Source: Streptomyces xylophagus
GTDB lineage: Bacteria; Actinomycetota; Actinomycetes; Streptomycetales; Streptomycetaceae
Direction: 5' to 3'
Assembly: GCF_000716435.1 (NCBI RefSeq)
Contig: NZ_JNWO01000005.1
Span: 124,001-188,000 of the forward strand
Length of the DNA: 64,000 nt
This document shows positions 36,013 through 46,099 of this stretch, piece by piece. The position numbers and the translations under genes are program-made. Positions within the stretch are counted from its first letter, which is position 1; every line of letters starts with the position of its first letter. Under the pieces are notes generated by a model, which had not been told where the DNA came from, searched no databases, and worked only from the letters and a program-made list of their open reading frames with translations.

Positions 36013-37983
36013 TCAGCCGACGTGGACGCGCGGCCGTCGCTCCGGGTCGGGTTCCGCGCGCCGCAGTACCTCGCGGGTGACCGGGGCGACCTCGCCGTCG
36101 CCGAAGACGAGGAAGCGGATCAGATGGCTGACGGGGTTGCCCTCGGTCCAGGTGAAGTAGGCGTGCGGGACCTTGCCGGTGCGGTCGCGCAGGGTCAGCA
36201 GGACGGCGGCGATCGTGTTGGGCACCGTGGGACCCATGACGCGCAGTCGGCGTACCCCGTACTTCTCCTCGCCGTGGACGGTGATGTCCGCGGAGAAGTC
36301 GGAGGAGTCATGGAGGAGCACTTCCAGGAACAGCACGGGGCCGCCGTCCGGGATGTGGGTCTCCTCGCGCTGGCTGTACTCCTTGGCGCGGTACTCACGG
36401 GTGCTGTGCTCGTCCGGTTCGTTGGCGATCAGCCGCAGCGGGCCGCTGCGCGCCGCCTCGTCGACGAACCGGGACGCGTTGTCGTCGAACGTGACCTCGG
36501 CGGCGCGCAGTTCGAAGGCGCGGTGGATGCGCGAACCGAACGACGTCACCAGGATCAGCACGATGAAGATGCCCGCGATCTTGATGCCGTCGGGCCGTTC
36601 GATGACGTTCGTGACCAGCGTGTAGGCGAACACGGCGGTGATCGCCCCGAACCCGACCGTGGACTTCCGATGGCCCCGCTTGTGCACGGTGACCGTGGAG
36701 GCGAACGCGGCGGACAGCATCAGCACCAGCACACCGGTCGCGTACGCCCCGCTCTGCGCGTCGACGCTCGCGTGGAACCACAGGGTGATCAGGACGGCCG
36801 TCACCATGAAGACCAGGACCAGGGGGCGTACCGCTCCCGTCCACTCCGGCGCCATGCCGTAGCGGGGCAGATAGCGCGGGACGAGGTTCAGCAGCCCGGC
36901 GAGCGCGGACGCGCCCGCGAACCACAGGATCGCGATCGTCGAGATGTCGTAGAACGTGCCGAAGACCTGACCCAGGTGCTCGTGCGCGAGATAGGCGAGC
37001 GCGCGGCCGTTCGCCGGGCCGCCCGTCTTGAACGCGCTCTGCGGGATGAGGATCGTCGTCGCCAGGCTGGACAGCAGCAGGAAGCAGGACATGATCACGG
37101 CGGCCGTGGTGAGCAGCTTGCGGGTCTCGCGGATACGGCCCGTCGGCTTCTCGTACGTGTCCGTCGGATCGCCCTTGACCTGCGGCATCACCGCCACACC
37201 CGTCTCGAAGCCGGACATGCCGAGCGCGAGTTTCGGGAACACGAGCAGCGCCACGCCGACCATCGCGAGCGGCGAGGAGTGCGCGGCCGTCATCGCGTCC
37301 GTCCAGTCGCCGATCTTCACCGGATGGCTCAGCACCTCCCAGGCGGACACCGCGAGCACCACCACGTTGAGCGTGAGGTACGCGCCCACCAGCACCACGG
37401 CGATTCCGATGGCCTCCCGGAACCCCTTGAGGAAGACCGCGCCCAGCGCGCCGACGAGCACCAGGGTGATCCAGGTGTTCCCGCCGTGCATCCAGCCCGG
37501 TGCGAACGGGTTCTCCACGACGTGCGCCGCCGCGTCCGCCGCCGACAGGGTGACCGTGATCATGAAGTCCGTCGCCGCGAAGCCCAGCAGCACCAGGACG
37601 AAGATCTTCCCCGACCACCACGGCAGCAGCCGCTCCAGCATGGCGATCGACCCCTCGCCGTGCGGACTCTCGTGCGCGACCCGCCGGTAGACCGGCAGCG
37701 CCCCGAGGAGCGTCAGCCCGATCAGCACGATCGTCGCCAGCGGGGAGAGCAGTCCGGCCGCGAGCGCGGCGATGCCCGGCTGGTAGCCCAGGGTGGAGAA
37801 GTAGTCGACGCCGGTCAGGCACATGACCCGCCACCAGCGGTGACCTTCGTGCTCCGGGTTCGGGGTGGCGTGCGGGCCCGGATGCCGGGCGCTCTGCTCG
37901 CTCAGCCCGTCCAGGAGCCAGGCCCGGCAGCGGTCCGCGGCGGACCCCGTGGTCTCCGTACGGTCCGCCTGTGTGCCGGTCAT
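36013..37983 (-). CDS. Large APC-type permease with cytoplasmic C-terminal domain
   Basis: Membrane transporter (656 aa). A hydrophilic N terminus of 50 residues leads to about 12 helices (residues 55-500), starting [25 protein letters not shown] and including [23 protein letters not shown]. Residues 500-656 form a soluble domain with beta-strand character ([64 protein letters not shown]). Substrate unknown; amino acid/polyamine type by homology. ATG with AGGGGG about 9 nt upstream. It is divergent from the YigZ gene. Confidence 0.87.
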   Translation of the reverse strand: MTGTQADRTETTGSAADRCRAWLLDGLSEQSARHPGPHATPNPEHEGHRWWRVMCLTGVDYFSTLGYQPGIAALAAGLLSPLATIVLIGLTLLGALPVYRRVAHESPHGEGSIAMLERLLPWWSGKIFVLVLLGFAATDFMITVTLSAADAAAHVVENPFAPGWMHGGNTWITLVLVGALGAVFLKGFREAIGIAVVLVGAYLTLNVVVLAVSAWEVLSHPVKIGDWTDAMTAAHSSPLAMVGVALLVFPKLALGMSGFETGVAVMPQVKGDPTDTYEKPTGRIRETRKLLTTAAVIMSCFLLLSSLATTILIPQSAFKTGGPANGRALAYLAHEHLGQVFGTFYDISTIAILWFAGASALAGLLNLVPRYLPRYGMAPEWTGAVRPLVLVFMVTAVLITLWFHASVDAQSGAYATGVLVLMLSAAFASTVTVHKRGHRKSTVGFGAITAVFAYTLVTNVIERPDGIKIAGIFIVLILVTSFGSRIHRAFELRAAEVTFDDNASRFVDEAARSGPLRLIANEPDEHSTREYRAKEYSQREETHIPDGGPVLFLEVLLHDSSDFSADITVHGEEKYGVRRLRVMGPTVPNTIAAVLLTLRDRTGKVPHAYFTWTEGNPVSHLIRFLVFGDGEVAPVTREVLRRAEPDPERRPRVHVG

Positions 37984-38108
37984 GGTGACAACCCCCTGCG
38001 ATCGAACGTCCGTGCCCGGTGTCCGGACAGCGACGAGCGAGTATCCCCCACATCGTCACCCGCACCCGGACCGGGGGCGACCGACAACACTGCGCATAGG
38101 CTGGCCGG

Positions 38109-38735
38109 ATGCAGGACGAGTACCGCACAGTGGCCCGCCCGGGCGTGCACGAGACCGAGGTCAACCGCTCCCGCTTCCTGTGCGCCCTCGCCCCGGCGGC
38201 CACCGAACAGGAGGCCCAGGCCGTCATCGCCCGCATCCGCAAGGAGCACGCCGACGCCACCCACAACTGCTTCGCCTACGTCATCGGCGCCGACGCCGCG
38301 ATCCAGAAGGCGAGCGACGACGGCGAACCCGGCGGCACCGCGGGCGTCCCCATGCTCCAGATGCTGCTCCGCCGCGACATGCGGTACGTCGTCGCCGTCG
38401 TGACCCGCTACTACGGCGGCGTCAAGCTCGGCGCGGGCGGCCTCATCAGGGCGTACGGCGGCTCGGTCGGCGAGGCCCTCGACGCCCTCGGCACGATCAC
38501 CCGCCGCCGCTTCCGGCTGGCCACGGTGACCGTCGACCACCAGCGGGCCGGCAAGGTGCAGAACGACCTGCGCGCCACCGGCCGCGAGGTACGGGACGTC
38601 CGCTACGGCGAGGCGGTCACCATCGAGATCGGTCTGCCGGACGCCGATGTGGACGCCTTCCGGGGCTGGCTCGCCGATGCCACGGCAGGGACGGCGGGGC
38701 TGGAGCTGGGCGGCGAGGCGTACGGAGACGCATGA
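38109..38735 (+). CDS. YigZ/IMPACT-family protein
   Basis: Protein (208 aa) of the YigZ family (UPF0029), related to eukaryotic IMPACT and linked to ribosome-associated regulation. The N-terminal domain contains the family signatures RSRFLCALAPA, HNCFAYVIG, SDDGEPGGTAGVPMLQML and VVTRYYGGVKLGAGGLIRAYGGSV. A ferredoxin-like C-terminal domain follows from residue 135. The ATG is leaderless in appearance (CATAGG then GCTGGCCGG). Confidence 0.95.
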   Translation: MQDEYRTVARPGVHETEVNRSRFLCALAPAATEQEAQAVIARIRKEHADATHNCFAYVIGADAAIQKASDDGEPGGTAGVPMLQMLLRRDMRYVVAVVTRYYGGVKLGAGGLIRAYGGSVGEALDALGTITRRRFRLATVTVDHQRAGKVQNDLRATGREVRDVRYGEAVTIEIGLPDADVDAFRGWLADATAGTAGLELGGEAYGDA

Positions 38736-38776
38736 CCCTTCAGGAGTCCTGACGTCTCACGGTTTCTGACGTCGCG

Positions 38777-40735
38777 TCAGGAGCGCCATGTCCAGGCCTG
38801 GTTGGAGTTGCCCGCGCAGCCGAACCCTTGCACCGTCTGTCCGTCCTTCCCGGTGCCGGAGGCCTCGGCGTCCAGACAGAGACTGCCCGGGACGGTGACC
38901 AAGGTCCCGCCGCTGCCCAGTCGCCACTTCTGGGCGCTCTGCCCGTCGCAGCTCCTGGCCCGCATCTTCTGGAAGTTCTGGCCGACCGATCCGGCGTCGG
39001 CATCCAGGCAGGAGTGGGTGCCCTGATTGACCACCAGATACTGGGAGTTGCTGCCGGGCACGTGATACAGCGCCCACCTCTGGGCGGCCGTGCCGTTGCA
39101 CCCCCACACCTGTACGGCGCCGGCGCGGGTGTCGAGGCACCGGGCGACATCGACGGTGTTGACGCTCTCGGTGACGGTCACCGAACCGGACCTGACCGGC
39201 CCGCGCTTCGTGCCGTACAGCAGCTGCGCGGTCTGCGCGTCGACCGTCCCGCTCGCGGCGGTGCCGGCCTCGTTCTGGAAGGCATTCACCGCGTCGACCG
39301 TCGCCTCCCCGAAGTCGCCGTCGACCGTGACGTGCAACCCGTAGCCCGCGAGGAGGAGTTGGAGCGCCTTCACACAGTCGCCGTGGGAGTGGGAGGCGAG
39401 TTCGGCGACGCACGAGGCGATCCGGATGTCGAGGCCCGCGGGGTCCTGGGTGGCCGGTGCCCTCGTCGGGCTCTGCGACGCCCCGTTCCCCGACCCCGGC
39501 AGGGTCGCGGCGGAGGTTGGTGAACGGCTCGTCGCCGAGGGCGAGTTCGCCGGTACGACGGCCGCCGCCGAGGGCGCCTCCGGCCCGGCACCGGCCGACG
39601 TTCCGGTGTCGTCGTCGTGGTGCAGCAGCAGCGTCGCGGTGATGCTGCCGGCGACCAGGACGGCCGCCGCGGCGACCGCACCCACGATCAGCTTCCGGCG
39701 ATTCCCGGGCGCGCTTCCCTGCTTGCCGGGCGCGGCGGGCGGTTCCGGCGGTGCTGCGGCGGGACCGGCCGCCGGCCGCTCGACGCGGAAGGGTCTGCGC
39801 TTGGGGGCGACGCGGGGCGGACCGCCGACCGGCGCGGCCAACTGGTGTCCGATCGCCGTCCTGAACACGGCTTCGGGCAACGGCCGTTGTGCGGGGTCCT
39901 TGTCCAGACAGGTGCGGATGAACGCGGCCAGGTCGGCGTCGACGCCCGCGACCTTGTCGAGGACTTCCTCCCGGGGCGGATCGAACGCCACCCGGTGCAG
40001 CACGTCGACCCCCGTGCCCTCGCCGAACGGCGCCTCCCCGGCGACGGCGTAGGTGAGCGTGGAGGCCAGCGAGAAGACGTCGGAGGCGGCGGTCACCTCC
40101 TGGCCGCGGACCTGCTCCGGGGACATGTAGGCGGGGGTGCCCACGTTCTGGCCCGTGGCGGTGATCGAGGTGCCGTCGCCGGCCTGGACGACGCCGAAGT
40201 CGATGACGCGGGCGCCGTCGGCACCCAGGATCACGTTGGACGGCTTGAGGTCGCGGTGCACGATCCCGGCACGCCAGATCGCCTCGATCGCCCGTCCCAC
40301 GTCGGCCAGCAACCGCCAGGCCGCCTCCACATCGACCGGTCCGCGCGCGTCGACCAGCTCGGCGAGCGTGGGCCCGGGTATGTACTCGGTGGCGACCCAG
40401 ACGAGGTCTTCCTCACAGCCGCTGCCCAACAGCCGTACGATGTGCGCCCCTTGGATCCGGCCCAGCGCACCCACCTCGCGCTCGAAACGCTTGCGGAACT
40501 GCGGGTCCTCCGCGTACTCGGGCCGGATCACCTTCACGGCGGCCGGGCCCGTGGCGCCGGTGGCGTCGCGGCCCAGATAGACCCGGCCCATCCCGCCGCT
40601 GCCGAGCACCGACATCAACCGGTACGGGCCCGCCTCCCTGGGGTCGTTCTTCCGCAACGGGACGACGGGAGGCGGTTCCATCCCCGCCGCCGCATAGGCG
40701 ATCGTTTCGGACCGACCGCGGTACTCGACTGGCAT
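38777..40735 (-). CDS. Membrane Ser/Thr protein kinase with peptidoglycan-binding and ricin domains
   Basis: PknB-type receptor kinase (652 aa). The cytoplasmic kinase domain is at residues 38-300: G-loop LGSGGMGRV, Lys68 in AAVKVI, HRDLKPSN at 160-167, DFG at 179-181, and GTPAYMSPEQ. A Pro/Ala-rich linker leads to one transmembrane helix (349-371). Outside are a Ser/Thr/Pro-rich stalk, a PG_binding_1 domain (about 450-507, CVKALQLLLAGYGLHVTVDGD then DAVNAFQ) and a ricin-type beta-trefoil (528-652) with QRW, QKW and QAW repeats. It probably senses cell-wall fragments or glycans. An in-frame ATG at 40681 is an alternative start. Confidence 0.93.
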   Translation of the reverse strand: MPVEYRGRSETIAYAAAGMEPPPVVPLRKNDPREAGPYRLMSVLGSGGMGRVYLGRDATGATGPAAVKVIRPEYAEDPQFRKRFEREVGALGRIQGAHIVRLLGSGCEEDLVWVATEYIPGPTLAELVDARGPVDVEAAWRLLADVGRAIEAIWRAGIVHRDLKPSNVILGADGARVIDFGVVQAGDGTSITATGQNVGTPAYMSPEQVRGQEVTAASDVFSLASTLTYAVAGEAPFGEGTGVDVLHRVAFDPPREEVLDKVAGVDADLAAFIRTCLDKDPAQRPLPEAVFRTAIGHQLAAPVGGPPRVAPKRRPFRVERPAAGPAAAPPEPPAAPGKQGSAPGNRRKLIVGAVAAAAVLVAGSITATLLLHHDDDTGTSAGAGPEAPSAAAVVPANSPSATSRSPTSAATLPGSGNGASQSPTRAPATQDPAGLDIRIASCVAELASHSHGDCVKALQLLLAGYGLHVTVDGDFGEATVDAVNAFQNEAGTAASGTVDAQTAQLLYGTKRGPVRSGSVTVTESVNTVDVARCLDTRAGAVQVWGCNGTAAQRWALYHVPGSNSQYLVVNQGTHSCLDADAGSVGQNFQKMRARSCDGQSAQKWRLGSGGTLVTVPGSLCLDAEASGTGKDGQTVQGFGCAGNSNQAWTWRS

Positions 40736-40879
40736 GGGAACCCTGTGTCTCTCGCGTGGTGCGTGTGACGCGAGATTAGCGCAGCAGGTGTGTGGGACAA
40801 GGGAGTTGAGGGTTTCCTGTCGCCGGTGGCGGCCCGCGTACCATCACCTTCTCCCAGCACACGAGGAGCACCGACAACC

Positions 40880-41695
40880 ATGGCCGACGAACGGGTCGTC
40901 ATCGTCACCGGCGGAGGAACCGGCATCGGCCGCGCGACCGCACGGCTGCTGCGCGCCGCCGGACACCAAGTCGTCATCGGCGGCCGACGCCCCGAGCCGC
41001 TGCGCGAAGTCGCCGAGGAGACCGGCGCGTCGGCCCACCCCGTCGACATCACGGACCCGACAGCCGTACGCGAACTGGTCGACACGACCGTCGCGCACTT
41101 CGGCAGACTCGACGGCCTGGTCCTCAACGCCGGTGTGGGACGCGGCGGTTCGGTCGGAGACCTGACGGACGAGGCCTGGGACACGGTGATGCGCACGAAC
41201 GTGACCGGCCCCTTCCAGCTGATGCGCGCCGCGCTCCCGCACCTGCTGGAGACCCGCGGCGCGGTCGTCGCCGTCGCCTCGGTCTCCGCCCTGCGCAACG
41301 GAAGCGGCAACGCCGCCTACGCGACCTCCAAGGCGGCCCTCCTCCAACTGTGCCGTTCCCTGACGGTCGACTACGGCCACCGGGGGCTGCGCGCCAACAC
41401 GGTGTGCCCCAGCTGGGTCCGCACGGAGATGGCCGACCGCCGCATGACCCGCTTCGCCGAGGAGGCGGGACTGGAGGGCGGGGTCGAGGAGGCGTACGAC
41501 GAGGCGACCCGGCTGATCCCCGCAGGACGCCCGGGCGATCCCGCCGAGGTCGCCGAAGCGATCGCCTGGCTGCTCTCGCCGGCCGCGTCCTTCGTCAACG
41601 GCGCGGTGCTCACGGTCGACGGCGGGGTCACGGCACTGGACCCGGGAGGGGTGGCGTTCGACTTCGACCTCCGGCGTCGGGACGGCGGTCACTGA
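40880..41695 (+). CDS. Short-chain dehydrogenase/reductase
   Basis: Classical SDR oxidoreductase (271 aa) with a Rossmann fold. Cofactor motif TGGGTGIG at residues 10-17, NAGV near 80, catalytic Ser in ASVSAL and Tyr-Lys in YATSK near 152-156, and the C-terminal GAVLTVDGGVTALDPGG. GGRRPE after strand 2 suggests NADPH preference. Substrate unknown. ATG at 40880 follows GAGGAG at about 11 nt. Divergent from the kinase gene. Confidence 0.93.
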   Translation: MADERVVIVTGGGTGIGRATARLLRAAGHQVVIGGRRPEPLREVAEETGASAHPVDITDPTAVRELVDTTVAHFGRLDGLVLNAGVGRGGSVGDLTDEAWDTVMRTNVTGPFQLMRAALPHLLETRGAVVAVASVSALRNGSGNAAYATSKAALLQLCRSLTVDYGHRGLRANTVCPSWVRTEMADRRMTRFAEEAGLEGGVEEAYDEATRLIPAGRPGDPAEVAEAIAWLLSPAASFVNGAVLTVDGGVTALDPGGVAFDFDLRRRDGGH

Positions 41696-41796
41696 TCCGC
41701 ACATTGCGGATATATCCGGCGATAAGGCCCCGAAGGAGTGGGAACTCCGAGGTCAATGGTGGATCAGGGGCCGGCAGGCGCTAGCGTGGTGGCTCC

Positions 41797-42960
41797 ATGA
41801 GACTGCTGCACACTTCCGACTGGCACCTGGGCCGGGCGTTCCACCGCGTGAACATGCTCGACGCCCAGGCCGACTTCGTGGGCCACCTCGTCACCACCGC
41901 GCGGGAGCGCGACGTGGACGCGGTGGTCGTGTCGGGAGACGTGTACGACCGGGCGGTGCCGCCGCTGGCCGCCGTCGAGCTGTTCGACGACACCCTGCAC
42001 CGGCTCGCGGACCTGGGCGTGCCCACGGTGATGATCTCCGGGAACCACGACTCGGCCCGCCGCCTCGGCGTCGGCGCGGGACTGATCGACCGCGCGGGCA
42101 TCCACCTGCGCACCGATCCGTCCGCCTGCGGGACGCCCGTGGTGATCCCGGACGCGCACGGCGACGTGGCCTTCTACGGGCTGCCCTATCTCGAACCCGC
42201 CCTGGTGAAGGCCGAGTTCGGGGTGGAGAAGGCCGGGCATGAGGCAGTGCTCGCCGCCGCCATGGACCGCGTCCGCGCAGACCTGGCCGCCCGTGCGCCC
42301 GGCACCCGTTCCGTCGTCCTCGCGCACGCCTTCGTCACCGGCGGCGAGGCCAGCGACAGCGAGCGGGACATCACCGTCGGCGGAGTCGCCGCCGTACCGG
42401 CCGGAGTCTTCGACGGCGTCGACTACGTGGCCCTGGGTCACCTGCACGGCTCCCAGACCATCACCGAACGTGTCCGCTACTCGGGCTCGCCCCTCCCGTA
42501 CTCCTTCTCCGAGGCAGACCACCGCAAGAGCATGTGGCTCGTCGACCTGGACGCCGCCGGCACCGTCACCGCCGAGCGCCTCGACTGCCCGGTGCCACGC
42601 GAACTGGCCCGGATCCGGGGCCCGTTGGAGGAACTGCTCGACGACCCCGATCTCGCGCGGCACGAGGAGGCGTGGGTCGAGGCGACGCTCACCGACCCGG
42701 TGCGCCCGGCCGACCCCATGGTCCGGCTCACTGAGCGCTTCCCCCACACGCTCAGCCTCGTCTTCGACCCCGAGCGGTCCCCTGACGACCCCGATGTGTC
42801 GTACGCCAGACGCCTCGCGGGCCGCAACGACCGGGAGATCGCCGACGACTTCGTGGCCCATGTGCGCGGCGCCGGACCCGACGGGGACGAACAGGCCGTG
42901 CTCCAGGCCGCGTTCGACGCGGTGCGCGCGGACGCGGTCGTGCGGGAGGTGACGCCGTGA
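41797..42960 (+). CDS. sbcD: Exonuclease subunit SbcD (Mre11-like)
   Basis: Metallophosphoesterase nuclease (387 aa) of the SbcCD complex, which cleaves hairpins and processes double-strand ends. Metal-site motifs in order: HTSDWHLGR (5-13), SGDVYDR (46-52), GNHDS (about 83-87), LAHAF (about 172), GHLHG (about 213-217). The C-terminal capping domain follows. The start looks leaderless. It is followed, after three 39-bp repeats, by sbcC. Confidence 0.96.
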   Translation: MRLLHTSDWHLGRAFHRVNMLDAQADFVGHLVTTARERDVDAVVVSGDVYDRAVPPLAAVELFDDTLHRLADLGVPTVMISGNHDSARRLGVGAGLIDRAGIHLRTDPSACGTPVVIPDAHGDVAFYGLPYLEPALVKAEFGVEKAGHEAVLAAAMDRVRADLAARAPGTRSVVLAHAFVTGGEASDSERDITVGGVAAVPAGVFDGVDYVALGHLHGSQTITERVRYSGSPLPYSFSEADHRKSMWLVDLDAAGTVTAERLDCPVPRELARIRGPLEELLDDPDLARHEEAWVEATLTDPVRPADPMVRLTERFPHTLSLVFDPERSPDDPDVSYARRLAGRNDREIADDFVAHVRGAGPDGDEQAVLQAAFDAVRADAVVREVTP

Positions 42961-43069
42961 ACGTGCGGCGTGGGGGAGAAGGGGGAAGTGGCGCCGTGAG
43001 GGTGCCGTGTGCGGGAGAAGGGGAGAGCGGCGCCGTGATCGTGCGGTGCGCGGGAGAAGGGGGAGGCCG
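42953..43069 (+). repeat. Three tandem 39-bp repeats at the sbcD 3' end
   Basis: CGCCGTGA recurs at 42953, 42992 and 43031 with an exact 39-nt period. Each unit continues with a G-rich segment ending near GGGAGAAGGGG. The first copy contains the sbcD stop codon, so the end of sbcD has been copied twice into the spacer before sbcC. Copies 2 and 3 each keep a TGA in the same position. Confidence 0.85.
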
Positions 43070-43108
43070 CGCTGCGAGCGCGCGGCCCTCGGCAGGAGAG
43101 GGCGTGCG

Positions 43109-46099
43109 ATGAGGCTGCACCGGCTCGACATCACCGCCTTCGGTCCCTTCGGCGGCTCCCAGACCGTCGACTTCGACGAACTGTCGTCCGCAGGCCTCTT
43201 CCTCCTGCACGGGCCGACCGGCGCCGGCAAGACCTCCGTCCTCGACGCCGTGTGCTACGCGCTCTACGGCTCGGTGCCCGGCGTCCGTCAGTCCGGCCAG
43301 GGCATGACCCTGCGCAGCGACCACGCGGCGGCCGCCACCCGCACCGAGGTCAGACTCGAACTGACCGTCTCCGGGCGGCGGTTGGAACTCACCCGGCAGC
43401 CGCCGATGGAACGCCCCAAGAAGCGCGGCACCGGCAGCACGCTGGACAAGGCACAGAGCTGGCTCCGCGAGTACGACGCGACGGCCGGAGTGTGGAAAGA
43501 CCTCAGCCGCTCGCACCAGGAGATCGGCGAGGAGATCACCCAGCTGCTCGGGATGAGCCGGGAGCAGTTCTGCCAGGTCGTGCTGTTGCCCCAGGGGGAG
43601 TTCGCGCGTTTCCTGCGCTCCGACGCCGAGGCGCGCGGAAAGCTGCTCGGCCGGCTCTTCGACACCCACCGCTTCGCCGAGGTCGAGAAACGGCTGGCGG
43701 AGCGACGGCGTGCCACCGAGGCACAGGTCCGTGAGGGCGACGCCGAGTTGCTCGCCGACGCCCACCGTATGCAGCAGGCCGCCGGTGATGCCATGGAGCT
43801 GCCGGACCTGGCTCCGGGCGAACCCGGCCTCGCCGACGAGGTGTTGGGCGCGGCGGCCGTCGCCCGCAGCACCGCACGCGAGCAACTGGCCATCGGGCAC
43901 AGCCGACTCGCCGCCGCCGAGTCCGCGCAGGCCGCCGCCGACCGGGAGCTGGCCGACGTACGCGAACTGGCGCGCCTGCAACAGCGGTTCACGCAGGCGC
44001 GGGAGCGGGCCACGCTCATGGAGGAGCGGTCCGACGGCTACCGGCAGGCGCAGGCGCGGATGGAGCGGGCGCGGAAGGCGGAAGCGGTGGCGCCGGCGCT
44101 GGAGTTGCGGGACGCCGCCGATGCCGAGCACCGGGAAGCCGCACGGGCCGAGGGACACGCGCGTGACCTGCTGCCGGAGACCTTCGCGGGTGCCGGAGCG
44201 GCCGGCCTCGCCGCCGCCGCACGCCGGGCCGCCGAGGAACTGGGCGGACTGGAGTCGGCCCGCCGCGCCGAGCAGCGGCTCGCCGAACTCGGCTCGGAGC
44301 GCGCCGAGTTGGACCGGCAGGAGCGCGCCGACGAGGACGTACGGCAGGAGGCCGAGGCCTGGCTCGCACAATGGGACACGACCCGGGCGGGACTTCAGGC
44401 GCGGATCGAGTCGGCCCAAGAGGCCACCACCCGGGCCGAACAGCTCGCCGTGCAGCGCGATCCCGCCGAGCGACGGCTCGGGGCGGCCCGGCAGCGGGAC
44501 CAGTTCGCCGGTGACACGGAGGACACCCAGCGGCAGGTGCTGCTCCTGGGCGACCGTGCCCTGACGGCTCGCGCCCACTGGCTCGACCTCAAGGAACAGC
44601 GCCTGAACGGCATCGCCGCCGAACTCGCCGCCCACCTCACCGACGGCGAACCCTGCGCCGTCTGCGGCGCCACCGAACACCCCGCGCCCGCCCGCAAATC
44701 CGCCGGACACGTCGACCGCGCGACGGAGGAACAGGCCCTCACCGCCCACCAGCGCGCAGAGGAACAGCGCACCGAGGCCGAGCGCCGCCTGGGCGTCGTA
44801 CGGGAAGCCCTGGCCGCCGCCACCGCCGAGGCCGGCGACACGCCTACCGATCAACTCGCGGACGAGGTCGCCGAGTTGGAGCGGCTGTACGAGCAGGCGC
44901 GCCAGGACGCGTCCTGGCTGCACCCGGCCACCGAGGAGCTGCGCCGGGCCGAGCAGGAGCACGAGCGGCGGACCGCGGTCCAGCAGCAGGCTGCCCTCCG
45001 TACCGCCTCCCGCACGAGCCTCCGCGACACCCAGGACCGCGAAAGAGCGTCCCTGGAGCAGGAGTTGACGCACGCGCGGGGCACCGCCGACAGCGTGGCC
45101 GTGCGCGCCGCCCAGCTGGAGCGGCAGGCCACGCTGCTCACCGACGCGGCCGACACCGCACGCGCCGCCGAGGACACCGCGCAGCGCCTCAAGGACGCCG
45201 ACGCCCGCCTCGCCGACGCCGCTTTCCGTGCCGGGTTCGACACCCCGCAGGCCGCCGCCGACGCCCTCCTCGACGACAACGCCCATCGCGAACTCCAACG
45301 GCGCCTGGACGCCTGGCAGTCGGATGAGGCCGCCGTACGGGCGGTTCTGGCGGAGGCCGACACGGCGGCAGCCGCGCAACAGGCCCCCGCTGACCTGGAC
45401 TTGGCGGAGCGCGCCGCGACCGCGGCCGGGCAGCGGACGCGTGACGCGGCCTCCGCGCGCGACGCGGCGGCCCGGCGCTGCAAGGAACTCGACCGGCTCT
45501 CCGCCCGATCGGCGGCCGGCGCACGTCAACTCGCCCCGCTGCGCGAGGAGTACGACCGGGTGGCCCGCCTCGCCTCCCTCACCGCGGGCACCTCCGCCGA
45601 CAACGAACGCCGGATGCGCCTGGAGTCGTACGTCCTCGCCGCCCGGCTGGAACAGGTGGCCGCCGCCGCGACCGTACGGCTGCAGCGCATGTCGTCCGGC
45701 CGCTACACCCTCGTCCACTCCGACGACCGGGCCGGGCGCGGCCGTAGCGGACTCGGGTTGCATGTCGTCGACGCGTGGACCGGGCGGGAGCGGGACACGG
45801 CGACGCTGTCCGGCGGGGAGACGTTCTTCGCGTCGCTCGCCCTCGCGCTCGGGCTCGCGGACGTGGTCACCGACGAGGCCGGCGGGGTCCGGCTCGACAC
45901 CCTCTTCATCGACGAGGGCTTCGGCAGCCTCGACGAGCAGACCCTCGACGAGGTCCTCGACGTCCTCGACTCCCTGCGCGAACGCGACCGCAGCGTCGGC
46001 ATCGTCAGCCATGTCGCCGACCTGCGCCGGCGCATCCACGCGCAGCTGGAGGTCGTGAAGGGCCGAGCGGGGTCGGCGGTACGGCAGCGCGGTCAGTGA
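43109..46099 (+). CDS. sbcC: Exonuclease subunit SbcC (Rad50-like ATPase)
   Basis: SMC-like ATPase (996 aa), partner of SbcD. Walker A LLHGPTGAGKTSVLDAVCYALYG is near residue 32. Long Arg/Glu/Ala-rich coiled coils flank a zinc-hook motif, PCAVC in GEPCAVCGATEHP, near residue 515. The C-terminal head has the signature LSGGETFFASLALALG near 900 and Walker B DTLFIDEGFGSLD near 930. ATG at 43109 follows AGGAGAGGG; an upstream in-frame GTG at 43007 would read through repeat sequence and is rejected. It overlaps the convergent AsnC gene by 7 bp. Confidence 0.96.
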   Translation: MRLHRLDITAFGPFGGSQTVDFDELSSAGLFLLHGPTGAGKTSVLDAVCYALYGSVPGVRQSGQGMTLRSDHAAAATRTEVRLELTVSGRRLELTRQPPMERPKKRGTGSTLDKAQSWLREYDATAGVWKDLSRSHQEIGEEITQLLGMSREQFCQVVLLPQGEFARFLRSDAEARGKLLGRLFDTHRFAEVEKRLAERRRATEAQVREGDAELLADAHRMQQAAGDAMELPDLAPGEPGLADEVLGAAAVARSTAREQLAIGHSRLAAAESAQAAADRELADVRELARLQQRFTQARERATLMEERSDGYRQAQARMERARKAEAVAPALELRDAADAEHREAARAEGHARDLLPETFAGAGAAGLAAAARRAAEELGGLESARRAEQRLAELGSERAELDRQERADEDVRQEAEAWLAQWDTTRAGLQARIESAQEATTRAEQLAVQRDPAERRLGAARQRDQFAGDTEDTQRQVLLLGDRALTARAHWLDLKEQRLNGIAAELAAHLTDGEPCAVCGATEHPAPARKSAGHVDRATEEQALTAHQRAEEQRTEAERRLGVVREALAAATAEAGDTPTDQLADEVAELERLYEQARQDASWLHPATEELRRAEQEHERRTAVQQQAALRTASRTSLRDTQDRERASLEQELTHARGTADSVAVRAAQLERQATLLTDAADTARAAEDTAQRLKDADARLADAAFRAGFDTPQAAADALLDDNAHRELQRRLDAWQSDEAAVRAVLAEADTAAAAQQAPADLDLAERAATAAGQRTRDAASARDAAARRCKELDRLSARSAAGARQLAPLREEYDRVARLASLTAGTSADNERRMRLESYVLAARLEQVAAAATVRLQRMSSGRYTLVHSDDRAGRGRSGLGLHVVDAWTGRERDTATLSGGETFFASLALALGLADVVTDEAGGVRLDTLFIDEGFGSLDEQTLDEVLDVLDSLRERDRSVGIVSHVADLRRRIHAQLEVVKGRAGSAVRQRGQ

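Noticed and set aside
35695..38403. 902-codon plus-strand frame opposite the large permease
   Set aside because: It runs across three unrelated genes in other frames and has shadow composition; the minus-strand transporter has clear helices.
42953..43069. CRISPR-like array at the sbcD end
   Set aside because: Repeats are contiguous with no unique spacers, only three copies, and no cas genes.
43007..43108. Extended SbcC N terminus from the GTG at 43007
   Set aside because: It would translate repeat sequence into an Arg-rich leader. The ATG at 43109 has a good ribosome site and begins MRLHRLDITAFGPF as expected.
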